Below, in pieces: positions 43,660 through 55,721 of a stretch of DNA of 64,000 bases. Below the pieces are notes generated by a model. That model saw only the letters and a list, made by a program, of their open reading frames with translations, did not search any database and was not told the origin of the DNA. Origin of the DNA: Serpula lacrymans var. lacrymans S7.9 (lineage: Eukaryota; Basidiomycota; Agaricomycetes; Boletales; Serpulaceae); NCBI RefSeq assembly GCF_000218685.1, contig NW_006763291.1:1396286-1460285 (forward strand). The letters run 5' to 3'. Position 1 is the stretch's first letter; each line of letters begins with the position of its first letter. The position numbers and the translations under genes were made by a program.

Positions 43660-46005
43660 AAGGCCAAGTCATGAGTTTTTCATGCCGCAGTGGGAGCTCG
43701 AGGAAGTCAAGTGCTTGATTCGGGTTCTTGCGAAGACAAAACAATAAAACTATTTAAAAAAAGTAAACATCGAGACACTGAGTGGAAGGGCTTGTTTGAC
43801 GTTGGCGAGTCATGAATAAATAGAAGCGTGGCGATGCATTGGGTGCGAATCGTGCGATGGAGCGCGGGTGTGAGGAGGCGAATACGGAAAGAAATGCCGA
43901 ATGAAAGATAAACAACTGGGATCAGTGAAACAGTGGTGTGATGGGGTATAAACAAGGATGCTCTGATTAACTGGTTAACTGGTTACCGGGGCTGCCAGCC
44001 GTGGACAGATGGGTGATTCGGATAGATGCGGCTGGCATCTATAGGGGGGTGGGTTAAGCTTTTAGACTGAATGTAGATACTAGTCAACCCCTAAAGTTGA
44101 TAATTGCCATTTCAGGCATAACTGAAGTTGCCAGTGTACTGATACTGAAGCATAGAAAATGCAGCCGCCGTTTAGCCATCTGCGACTTGTCTCGGAGTCG
44201 TTAGAAGCGACATCGTGCTAGTACCAGAAGTGACTCAACACCTTGAGTAAAGTGACTCGCATAAGTATACAAATGGCGTTTCAGCCGTGGCTAGCATCAT
44301 TGGAAAATCTGACATTCCATATAGACTCGAATCTAGGAGGAAGAGGAGAAATGGAACTTACAAGAAGAGTGCTGTAGAAGAGTATCGAAAGCGTAATTGT
44401 CGAGGTACCCGTCGTAAAGCTGACGCGTGAAGCGCCGAGGAAATAAAGAAAAGGGAATTTCAAAAAAACACATTTATTGAATTGTCAATTCCAGTGTTGA
44501 CGGCACTCAATTATTATATTCTTACGCGCAGCACGATTTGATGCCCTCGAAAAATGAATTGAGAACGGAAACGAAAGAGTCGGGACTGGCGACGTCGTCG
44601 TTTGCTGGGCGCTGCAATGCTTGGTATACAATTAGTACGCAAGGCAGCAGGGATGCAAACGTGGCAATATGGCGCTATAGTATAGGGTGCTGCGGCAATA
44701 TGGTCAATCAGAAAGTTCGGGGGAAGTGGCTGATCGTTACTTACCCATCATCCGTGGACGATCGATTGTGCGAACGTTTGTGAGTTGTGGCAGAGGCTGT
44801 CATGAAATAGTAACAGATGGGAGTGTTCTTGTCAATAGAAAGTGATCCACACGCGACTTGAGGCCTCGGTGGGAAGAATGCAGCTATTTATTCGCGAAAT
44901 ATGGCGTGTGATGTCGAAATTGAAGTCAGGAGTCTACGTAGTCAGAAAGGTCAGAGGCGTTGGGCTGTGTGATGGTGGAGGTTGGCATGACATGCAGCAG
45001 GAGAGCTGACGGAAGTACCCTAGGTGGACCCTTGAGGTGATGAGGTGCACAACAGAAAACATTTACATATCTTGATGGGGTGTACTTAATCAGAAGAGTC
45101 CCCGAAGATCTGTCATAGTGTCAGTACGTGTTTGGCAGACGTGGCTGATGGGTTCTGGAGTAACGTATTGACGAGTGACAAAAGCAAGTATGGTACGATG
45201 ATTGGAGTTGGGTTGGAGAGATCAGAGTAGCTGTACTATGTGCTATACTCGGAGGCCGTCGCTTGAAGGAGTGATACCGCATATTGTAGGCAGCATGATT
45301 TTCAGGATAGTCATATGCCAGACAGGTTGATACTCCCACTGATAGCTGGTAATACGCAGAAGTGACTTAGATACGGTGGCTTCGGAAGATGCGGTAACCA
45401 CCGGTCGGACATCGGAGCGAGACATAAAGACAATGAGGGGAAGTCGAGAAAGTGCAAAGACGGTAAGATTAGTGGTTGCCGAGAACATAGCAGACAAAGT
45501 CTGGTTCCGTGGAATGATGGTGAGATGGTGTGTAGAGATGTGTGAGCCGGCGGCTGAAGATATGAGGAGGGTTGTGTCAGCACGGGGGAGAAAAGGACGA
45601 AGAAGCGGCGAGAAAGGATGCTTAGAAGACGAGGTTTGTTGTGTGCTGTAAGACGGGCGTCAAGGCTGCTAATCCTCTACGGGCGACCCTCATCCCCTTC
45701 TGCGCAGCACGGGGCGTGGGTGGAGAGCCACAGGAGGACCCGGGAGGGAGCGCGGTAGGACCCCAGGGAGGAATAGCCGGAAGAGGATAGATCAAGTTAC
45801 ATAAGGGGACAATGACATGCGACGAAAAAGGCACAGGCTCGTTCCGCTGCCGGCTCCGTGCCATTTCTGTCGTGAGGTTCTCCTCCTGCTTCTCTTTGGC
45901 AGGAATGACGAGAACCTCGCTCAAACTTTAGTTCTCTCTTCTTCCTCCTCCTCCTCCATCCTCTCCTCCCCTCTCGCCGCCATCCTGTTCGCCACTCCCC
46001 TCACC
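43660..46005. other. Intergenic, no supported gene
   Basis: About 2.3 kb. Overlapping minus frames at 45243-45924 are hydrophobic or Pro/Ser-rich and carry no domain; the part near 45600-46000 is probably the promoter and leader of the G-alpha gene. Confidence 0.45.
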
Positions 46006-48234
46006 ATGCCCTCCAAAGCGTTCAGGTCGTCCGACGACGACCCTCTCGCCCGCGCCATCGCTCCGCCTCTGAACGAATCCCTAGCAGAACGCGAAGTCAG
46101 AATACATGAAGAGCAGGAAGCAAAACGCATCTCAGACGCAATCGACGACGAACTCAATCGCCAGCGCCAAGCTGAGAAGAAGGGCCCAAAACCCATCAAG
46201 ATTCTTCTTCTAGGTATGCACGTCCCCCACTCACCTCGTCATCTCCTCACTTCTTCCCTATTTCTCCTCAGGCCAGAGCGAATCAGGTATGGTCTCTCTT
46301 CCAATCACCAGCTCTCGCTCTAACCGTGTCTTTATTATGAAGGCAAATCAACCACCCTGAAAAGTAACCTCGTGTTTACACTCTAGGTGCCCTATACCAG
46401 CTGACATTAGCCTTCTCCTAGACTTTCAGCTCATGAACTCGCCCAAAGTACATGGTCCTCTTCATTGTGCTTCTTGTTCCATGTCTCACAGCTCTGTAAT
46501 TAGGCTTTCCGTGCTGAACGGGCGTCATGGCGAGCTGTTATACAGCTCAACGTCGTACATTCCGTCCGTACCATAATCGACCTCATGAACAAAGCACAAG
46601 CCTCCAGTTATTCCTCCTCATCTGTCTCTTCACGCCCGAATACGCCGTTTAAGGAGTACCCCAACTTAACAGGAGAACATCTTAAATTAAAAATGCGTCT
46701 CGCACCACTTATGCAAGTCGAGGAGGGTCTCCTACGAAAGCTGTTACCTGCCTGTTCTCCTGCATTTGCCGCTTCTCATCTCTCAGCAATCACGAACCTT
46801 CCATATTCCGAGCGCATGAATAATGTAAAGGAAGTTACTGTGAACTCTACGAGCTTGTGGAAAGGAGCCTTCGCAAGGCTTATGAATTCCCGAGAAAGCT
46901 GCGAGAGCGAGAACTTGGTGAACTGGGATGATCCTGACGATCCTGGTGTGATCCTCCATGCGTGCGCTGAGGACATGACACGGCTCTGGAATGACCCTAC
47001 TATCAAGCAGCTGCTTCAAGTTGAAAAGATGCGCCTAGAAGAGATGGCTGGTTTGTACGTTACATCTTTCGTTTAGTGAGGTCACTGGCTAATCACAACA
47101 TTCTAGCTTCTTGGATGCTCTAGATCGAGTGACATCACCTCGATATGTGCCGACAGATGGTGAGTATAAACCTGTGCTAGATTTCTTGGTGGAATCCTCA
47201 TTTACATTCCAGATGATATCCTACGAGCTCGTTTGAAGACCATAGGCGTCACAGAATATCGTTTCACGATGAAAACAGGTATTACAGCTTGGTAATTATT
47301 ACCAAAGACCCCTGTTCACATGTCTCGTTAGGTCCCCTAGGAAGTGCTATGAGCCACGACTGGCGAGTATTTGACGTCGGCGGCCAGAGATCACTGGTGA
47401 GTGTGAATATTCGGTTGTCAGCGATGGACGCATTGCTAATAATACCATTCTAGCGAGGTATGCAATCAAAAATTCCAACTCATGATGTTGTGGACTATGT
47501 GAGACTGACGGAATGAATTGATAATGACAGCTGCCTGGGTTCCATTTTTCGATGATATGAACGCCATCATCTTCTTGGCGCCGATAAGTTGTTTTGACCA
47601 GGTTTTGGCGGAGGACCCTACCGTGAACCGGCTGGTACGTCCGTTGTTTCACTTGAATTACTTCCAAATTCGTCCCAACGTGTGATGCTGACTTGATTGA
47701 TTCTTGTCTCTATTAGGCTGATTCAGTCTTGCTATGGAAGGCCATCGTATCAAATCCGCTGCTCAAGAAGACAGACCTTATACTTTTCTTGAACAAATGC
47801 GATATTCTCAAGGCAAAACTTACTTCAGGGATACAACTGGGTCATTATATCGTCTCTTACGGAAATAGGCCAAATGACTTTGAAAGCGCTTCACGGTGTC
47901 AGTTCTTCGGCGGCTGAACTGACGCGCATAGATAAGCTGATTGTTATCTTTTCTAGACCTTCAGAAGAAATTCGCAGCGCTACTAAAGGACCATTCTCCT
48001 GAGCGTCCTTTCTATTGTCATTTTACTTCTGTTACCGTGGGTACCCATGAGGTTTTCAAATTTCTTGATGTACTGATGGGCATTGTAGGATACGAAGTCA
48101 ACGATCATTATCCTCGAGAATGGTAAGCGCTCAAATGCCCCACCTTGCTCCAAATTCTGATCTTGGCGTGTGATTCTACAGTGCAAGATATGATTGTGCG
48201 AGATAACTTGAAGAAGAGTGCGCTTGTGGCATGA
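46006..48234 (+). CDS. G-protein alpha subunit, non-canonical Agaricomycete type
   Basis: Starts MPSKAFRSSDDDP at 46006 and ends NLKKSALVA with TGA at 48232-48234. The P-loop GQSESGKST is spread over four exons: 46006-46213, a 15-nt exon 46272-46286, a 21-nt exon 46343-46363 and a following exon. Other GTPase motifs: LRARLKTIGV (switch I with Arg and Thr), FDVGGQRS (switch II with catalytic Gln), FLNKCDIL (G4) and FTSVTDT (G5, after splicing at about 48040). The helical domain is enlarged, with a Ser-rich insert near residues 120-135 (46605-46640) and NLTGEHLKLKMRLAPLM. The N-terminus lacks the MGxxxS myristoylation and Cys palmitoylation signature. The C-terminus lacks the Cys at -4 used by pertussis toxin. 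About ten introns. Canonical role: transducing GPCR signals; membrane attachment here must differ. Confidence 0.87.
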
Positions 48235-50194
48235 AGTGGTCGTATTTGCACTTCTCCCAAAATCACTCAAGACATTTATTTCGTTCAATCCACTTGCGAT
48301 ACACCCGAAAGAACTAGAATCAACTCGTTATGGCATCCAAACGACTTTCACGTAACAACTCCTCATTCCCCCTCGCTCGCTCGCTCATTTTGCGAGGCAA
48401 AATCATACCAATGTATCAACCCACTCATGGTCCACAAAGTGGACGCACAACTCACAATCCTTTCCCCCTCACCTCAATCATCCCATCCGCGTTGTCTTTC
48501 CTTCAATTCTTGGTCTAATAGTCGCAATCAATCCTTGGTCTCTCTTTCTGACTTTCGGGCAAAGTCCTCTCCACCTCGTTGCGTCCTGTCATTGGATGAA
48601 GTGAGGATATTCTGCCTCTCACAGTGGCCTTGTCATCTTTAGAAGGATGGATGGCGCTGTTGTATCAACATCTCATAGCAGTAGAATTTACCCTACTCTC
48701 TCCCCCCAATTTACTTTTACAATTCGCCGTCTACAAATCTCTCGAATCATCGTGGCGTCCAACTACCTACATGGACGCACGCTTCTACTTTTGTCATGTC
48801 CCATAATTTTGAGCATGCAAGAATGAAAAAGAAATATCTTTATACTTGGCATCGAGGATTAAAGAATGATAGACTGTATATTCGATACGCAATGTGTTAT
48901 GAACCCAGCCCGTGATGCATGATGTGGCATGATGGCGGGCGTAGTGATCAAAGCTCATAATAGATTTTGCATAAAGTTGGGGGCGTGTCAGCTCCGCGGG
49001 GTTCTCGAAAGTGCGTTTGTGACAGTTCCGTGAGTTTTGGATTATCCCCAACGCTTGAGAAGATCGTTCACAGCTCTCTTTTTTTGTGAATCTCAGGATT
49101 TGAGGGGGATAAATAGATGTGCCTGAATACGTGCTCAGCGGCGTTTCTAAAAAGTACAATGTAAAACAAATTCCAGCTGTTCTCGGAACGCCAGACCTCT
49201 ATGAACGAACTGAGGTTGGCACCCAGGGCGGACTTCAACGGAGTACAATACGAATGTTTTAAGGAGTGCATGAATGGATCAGAGTCTGGAGGCTGAGGTT
49301 CACCCGTAGTACGCCACAGTCAATACTCGGCCAAATAACGCAGTCTACAGTCCCATGTCCGCCCAGGGGCTCACTCGGTCTATCGGTCTAACGTTCTGAG
49401 AACAGCTACAATGTGGGTGATCATGGTGTGATCATGTGTAGTCTGGATATCACTTAAACGGAAGTATGAAGTCACTGGGGCAATTCGATATCATCGGCGG
49501 AAACATATGTTTGAATATGAAAAAAGGGGGGAATCATTTGAATGCCGGGGTAACAATAGTGCAGCATACAGTAAGTTAGACGGCACGGGGGGTCATGAGG
49601 TACATTTCTGTCGTTATATGGGAGTAGTTGGAGGTGACGCTTTGTGGTGTGGTTAAACGAGAGGAGGGGGGATGCAAGGCGGCTGATGAGGGTGGAGGTG
49701 CTGTTTGGGAAAGTGAAGAGACGTCTAATACGGGGCGAGTTATTGTCTATGAGAGACTGTTTGTTCATGCGAAGTTTTCCGAGGTTATGGATCGAAGCTG
49801 TGTGGACCTGGAATAACTGGGGAAGCGGTGATTAAGAGATCAGAAAAGGTGAATGGAACAAAAAGTGAGTCGTCTGTATTATAACTATTTACCTTGCATG
49901 GAAGATGTGCGGGATAAAGGAGAAGGAACGGGAATACTTTCACGATCAGCCATTCCAGAGATTTCGGATGCTGAGACAAGAGAAATGGGGGTGAGAAAAA
50001 AATGACAGGAGGTAAAACGCCAACGCAAAGACAAAACAATGATGATGATTAAAGAAGACGATGATAATCACCGGAGGCATCAAAGTGGCCCTTCTGGCCG
50101 AAAGAGGAGAGCTGATAGCCAACGTCAAATCCTGAAGTGAAGTGGGCGCTTAATGTGTGGGTTAGGCGAACTCGAGTGCTAAGGCGACGGAGAT
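48235..50194. other. Intergenic, no supported gene
   Basis: About 2 kb. A CTCGCTCGCTCG-rich stretch lies at 48375. Frames such as minus 48794-49159 and minus 49472-49768 show no domain or coherent splicing. Confidence 0.45.
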
Positions 50195-51508
50195 TTAGGA
50201 GGAGGTGAGAGCCCTGCTTGTTTCAGTTAGTCGGAGGACCACAAGGCTTATCATCGTCGTGGGGATTGCAATCAAGACACTTACGGCAAATGACATAACG
50301 GTTAAGTGCCAACTGAGGACAGGGGGTAGCGGTGCCATCGCTTTTAGTATGTGCAGATATCAAAAACTTAAATTAGGAAAGTATGCTCACAAATAAAAGA
50401 TACCGGCCATAGCTGTGTGATCGAACCGGTACATTGAGAGATTGAGAAGAAGGATGGCTGCACGATCGTAATGGGAATCAATAAAATTGAATGATGAAAC
50501 ATACTTATGAAAGGCAAAACGGAGGAAAAAGAGCGTACCGAAGACCATGGCGTAGGCCCATGTTCCATCCCGAACAATAACATTGATAACGGTGTTATCA
50601 CCGAGACCACGCCGGACGACAGTGGCAAACTTAAAGATAGTTAACAGAAAAAGGATGGTTTCGAACCCGAGAGAGGAGAGCCTATATAAAGTCATTATCG
50701 AAAGACAGCCGAATTGAGAACACGACGATGTTGAGAAGAGAAAGTGAACGTGCCAATATCCACCATAAATCCGAGGTGCAAAGGTGACGATACATTCTCT
50801 ATTGAATTCTATCTTTGGCGTTGTTAGTATGATTACAGTGAGCGTTGCAGCGATCTCGGCGAGAAATAATGTGGATAGCGTCCAGAGGATAAATTTGCTG
50901 CGGTTATATAGAGCGTAAACTGTGTCGAGGGTTATCTTGAAAAAATAAACAACCGAAAACACATATACACGTACCTCGAACGAGCAGGACTGTTTCGACA
51001 GCCAAACTCATGAACTCGGATGCTAAACCTTGGTAGAGAACCCAACCTCTGCAAGTGTAAAGTGGAAAGCGTATACCAGAGCTATAGCCTGTCGTTATGA
51101 TTAAAAGGCATCTGCAATACAATACATTCCATCATAGCGAAAAGGATGAGGAAACATTGGCAAAATACCCTTGTGTTAATACTGGGATATAGCGAATGAG
51201 AAGGTACATGTATTTCAGCCAAGTGTTCCCGCCTCTAAACATAAAAGTTAAAACGGGGTACCCAGCCGAGACGGATGCAACTTACTGCCAGATATACTCG
51301 ACCTCATCTCCAAGATGTATGAGAATGTCCCATGCCAAAAAACATAAAGAAGCGACTTGTGAGAGAATGAGATCTAACTCGTGTCAAACTGACAGCGATC
51401 ACAAAGTGACTGACCTCCAACGTGACCGTTGACTCTGGTGGCAGAAGCAAAGACGGGATTCTGATCGGAGGTTGGCCAATTCGTGCTCGCGGCGGGACCG
51501 GAATCCAT
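50195..51508 (-). CDS. DUF6533-family multi-pass membrane protein
   Basis: Minus-strand gene starting at Met 51508 (MDSGPAASTNWPTSDQNPVF). After an intron comes the DUF6533 signature: ASLCFLAWDILIHLGDEVEYIW (about 51365-51295), then GNTWLKYMYLLIRYIPVLTQ (about 51245-51170). About six or seven hydrophobic helices follow, including CRGWVLYQGLASEFMSLAVE and VYALYNRSKFILW near 51060-50890 and a long segment 50850-50400. The family is greatly expanded in mushrooms and its function is unknown. Splicing near the C-terminus is uncertain; the TAA at 50195-50197 gives a tail ending ETSRALTSS. Confidence 0.72.
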
Positions 51509-53010
51509 AACATAGCGTTGTAGAAGGGAGGAGACGTTCAGGAATATTCTTAACATCCACTCAGCAACATTCTTGAGCCATCACGGGCACGGTAGGTCGG
51601 AGTTCGAGGGAAAGTCGTCAAATTTTGATCTCATAAATTTTCCCTTGATATTTCTTATGAGTACCACGGACACAGTAGTATAGTCGCTTTAGCCGACTAT
51701 AGTACCACAGGGAATATTTTGGAGATTGAAACTTCGAAAACCGTCGTTTCATAAGACGTCGATGCTGTGGCAAGATATTCCTGTATCCCGAACATGGTGT
51801 CGCATTTCCATAAACTTGAAACAAAGTGAGGCCCTGAGATCTGAGACACGAAGGACTCACAGTGCTATTACAACCATCACTAAGCTGTTGCCACTGCACA
51901 CATCATCTTGATGCAACTAGCCCTCTACAGTTCCTCGTAGGCTTGCGATGGCTTCTCAGCTGAGTAAACTCGCGATCATCATGATGGCATACCATACCTA
52001 AACAGTGTGGATGATTATGGAATGACAGGCAGAGGATTTGCACCGTTTCTTTGATAATCAAGGTTCGACGATCCTGAAACCAAGGTCTTCTTTGAATCCA
52101 GAAAACCAACTCTACCCACAACCGTGATACTACTATGACTCGCAGACGGCATTTGATGACGGTTGGTGGGGGTCCCAGTTGCCAATTTCAGTGGTCTGGT
52201 GGATGCGTATTTTTTTTTACTAATAGTATCTAGTGGAATCAACCTTAGACACAAGTCTCTGTCGCCCAACAGCACTGCGGCGAAGTTGCTGGTGTTCAAA
52301 TTGCTCCTGATATGTCACTTTCTTTCTTTGCATCAGCACTACTGTTGATGCTTGTACTTGTGTCAGAAAGGCACGAATTGCTTGCAGTATTGTTACTGAC
52401 AGCATTGGTCTATGATGGCCAGGGGGAAGATTTCTTGATGACTAGGAGGCACCTGATATTTGGGGAGCAGATTGTAGCATGATTATAGCATTGTCATCGT
52501 TACTGAGAGCGAAAGTAGACTGTTCCACGGCCCGCCTTGAACGTTTGAACCTTCCCCTGCTATGGTTGCCTCCCCAAAGTTGCTCCACGTCCTGGATGAA
52601 CTAGATTCATATGATTGCTGCGCGCACACCAACCTGAGTCTGAGTCGCCATTTGGATACTGTAGTTGCCATAAATAGTAACAACATCCTGCGGAGTCTTG
52701 CCCCAAAGAGTTGCCCTGTGGCATTCGTGCTGCCACAAGCCAATAGACCAAGGTCATGAACACAATACGTCACATATGTATCCAATACTCGTAGACGACA
52801 CGATATTCGCCAAATGGCGAGGTACAGTAAGGAGCGTTCTTGAAAGAACAGCCAAAAATCGAGCCGTAATGGTAAAAAAAGCGCTGGGTCATTTAATTTC
52901 CACGCTCCTGCCCAGCCCAGAAAAACTGCAACCCCAAAGATTTACTTCATAAATTCGGGCTAGTCACTCCTCACGTTGTCTCGTCTTTCTTACTCAGACC
53001 ACCAACGACG
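51509..53010. other. Intergenic, no supported gene
   Basis: About 1.5 kb including the desaturase promoter. A minus frame at 52483-52785 is open but has no recognisable domain. The pyrimidine-rich leader TCGTCTTTCTTACTCAG lies just before the OLE1 start. Confidence 0.45.
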
Positions 53011-54745
53011 ATGTCTTCAGTCTATCCTTCACGCAAGTCTCCACCGCCTGCAATGGCCAGTATCACTCCTCCCGTCACCCCAAAGCTTGCCAACGCTCAT
53101 GCCTCCAAGCCTAAAGCTGACGAAGAACCAGCTGACATGAATATCCCTGACAACTATGTCACGTATACACTTAAGCATCAAAAGCCTTTGCCACCCATCA
53201 CATGGGACAACTGGACAACTGAGCTTAACTGGCTCAACGTTGGTATCCTTGGTCTCACTCCCATTATCGGCATTGTCAGCGCATGTTTTACTCCCTTACG
53301 TTGGGAGACTGCTGTCTGGGCTGTCATTTATTACTACCTCACTGGTCTAGGTGTGCTCGTCCCGTCCGGAGGTCCCTTCCTTTATACTGATTATGATTAG
53401 GTATCACTGCTGGGTACCATCGTCTCTGGGCCCATCGTTCTTATAACGCCTCAAAACCTCTGCAATACATCCTTGCGTTACTTGGTGCTGGTGCTGTCGA
53501 GGGTTCTATCAAGTGGTGGGCCCGTGGTCACCGCGCACATCACCGCTACACAGATACCGATCTCGACCCTTACAACGCACACAGGGGTCTGCTTTGGTCG
53601 CATATAGGATGGATGATCGTTAAGCCCCGTCGCAAGCCTGGTGTTGCTGACGTCAGTGACCTCACAAAGAGCGAGATTGTAAGATGGCAACATCGCCATT
53701 ATTTAACTTTGATTTTCATAATGGCCTTCGTCGTGCCCACTATCATTCCTGGGCTTGGATGGGGCGACTGGAAGGGTGGTTACGTGTACGCAGGACTTTT
53801 GAGACTCGTATTTGTTCATCACGTCAGTCCTTTTTCAGCATTTGATTAGTCTTCTAACTAATCATATTCTTTAGTCCACTTTTTGCGTGAACTCCCTTGC
53901 TCACTGGCTAGGTGAAACGCCATTTGACGACAAGCACTCTCCAAGAGATCATCTTGTCACTGCTCTTGTTACCATTGGCGAGGGCTACCACAACTTCCAC
54001 CACCAGTTCCCTATGGATTACCGTAATGCCATCAAGTGGTATCAATATGACCCTACAAAATGGTTCATTTGGGTTTGCAAGAAAGCTGGACTCGCAAGTC
54101 ACCTTAAAGTACGTTGTAAACACTGATATGACCTTATTTTGACTAAACTTATGTCCGTAGGTTTTCCCTGACAACGAGGTCCGCAAAGGCCAGTTAACGA
54201 TGCAATTGAAGCGTCTGCGTGAGACGCAAGACAAGCTTTCATGGCCCGAAGATAATAGCCATCTGCCTGTAATCAATTGGGAGAGCTGTAAGTTACCGTT
54301 CTCGTATTCATATTTTATCATTGTGCGTAATAACGATGGGCGGTTTAGATCTGCAACAAGCTCAAAGTCGACCACTGATTTGTGTTGCGGGCTTCATCCA
54401 CGATGTTGGCGACTTCCTTGACGAGCATCCTGGTGGTCGTCATCTTCTTACAAAGAACATTGGTAAAGATGCGACCACCGCCTTTTTCGGTGGTGTATAC
54501 GATCATAGCAACGCCGCCCACAACGTGAGTGCTCTTTGCTTGTTGAATTTGGCATGTTCTAACGAACGGGTACCTAGTTACTTGCCATGAAACGGGTTGG
54601 TGTTCTGCATGGCGGTGCGCCTCACGGGTTAGAAGACAAGTCTATTCCTCCCAGCCAACGGTTACGTATTGCTCAGTACAACGAGATGGGTGGAAGCGGA
54701 TACAGCTCTGCAGCTTGGTCTGATGGGGAGGGCCTGATGGGTTGA
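53011..54745 (+). CDS. OLE1: Delta-9 acyl-CoA desaturase with C-terminal cytochrome b5 domain
   Basis: Introduces the cis-9 double bond into palmitoyl- and stearoyl-CoA at the endoplasmic reticulum. The start [10 protein letters not shown] is at 53011. Three His boxes are present: HRLWAH (about 53425, after the first intron), HRAHH (about 53535) and HNFHHQFP (about 53990). Hydrophobic membrane segments lie at about residues 75-115 and near 53700-53790. The C-terminal cytochrome b5 domain carries the haem-binding HPGG motif at about 54427, preceded by [17 protein letters not shown]. Four or five introns of 45-65 bp; the TGA is at 54743-54745 after EGLMG. Order and length match fungal OLE1 proteins. 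No oddities. Confidence 0.93.
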
Positions 54746-55721
54746 GGAGTCTTTCGGAACGAGGAACTATGTTCCGTTTACTGCATTCTGCATTTTCCTC
54801 GTCAATTTTAGACGCATTCATTGTTACATTTTTCAGAACACTTTTTAATCTACGAACTCGACTACGCACGCTCTGTTATGTCTCTTGCACAGTTATGATA
54901 ATAGATGAGAATATTTGGTGCATCTATGTCCTGAGACGTGGTAATACGAGCCACAGATATCATGCCATGGGTTTTGAATGCAAATCAAAGTACGTATCCT
55001 TTGCCGTCCACTTCGTCGATTTTAAGACGCACTATAAATATTGCTTTCTATGGGGAGCATATGATTCAGACGAGTCCATGATGAAGCGGATTATTATTTT
55101 GCAGAGGAAAGCTAAGGATGGCAACCAGCTTATCTAGCAGATCATTGGCATAACTCAGACTGACGCTCATTATAGTCAATCTGGTTGCGGCGTTATCGTC
55201 ACGATTGAACTATATCCACAGATAGATAAGGGACGTGATACTTGCGTCCTCGCATCGAGTTCATTGATGGACCATAACAAGGATCATGACATGACCGCAA
55301 CGTTTTCAGTGAAGCATGGCCAAATGAAGCGTTGCAACGCACCAAATAGTAGTTCAGGGTTGGAAAGAGTAATTTGAACACCTTAAATGTGTGGTTGATA
55401 TGAAGCAGTATGATTAAGGCTGATAATCAACCTTGTCCTCGTCTCTGTGGATCACTGTCGCCGTCGGTGGGGACGCTGTTTTGTTGTTCCTGTTGACAGG
55501 CATCTCGAGGTACGGAAGAAAGCGTATCACGTGACGGTTACGCGACGCGGGTCAAATACAGGGTTCCCACGCTTGAATTTACTTGCTTCAGCCTTTCACG
55601 ACGAGCCACCGCCCAGTTTGACTTGTCGCTGCCTATTTCCCAGTATTGCCTCCATCGCCATTGACGACGACCACGACATTTCATCCTCGTATTTCTTAAA
55701 GGTAAAAGAGAACAAAGGATC
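54746..55721. other. Intergenic, no supported gene
   Basis: 3' flank of the desaturase gene and 5' flank of the RING/RRM gene. Open frames here lack coding features. Confidence 0.45.

Noticed and set aside
45243..45924. Overlapping minus-strand ORFs near the G-alpha promoter
   Set aside because: No domain, no coherent splice chain, and position in the leader/promoter of the G-alpha gene.
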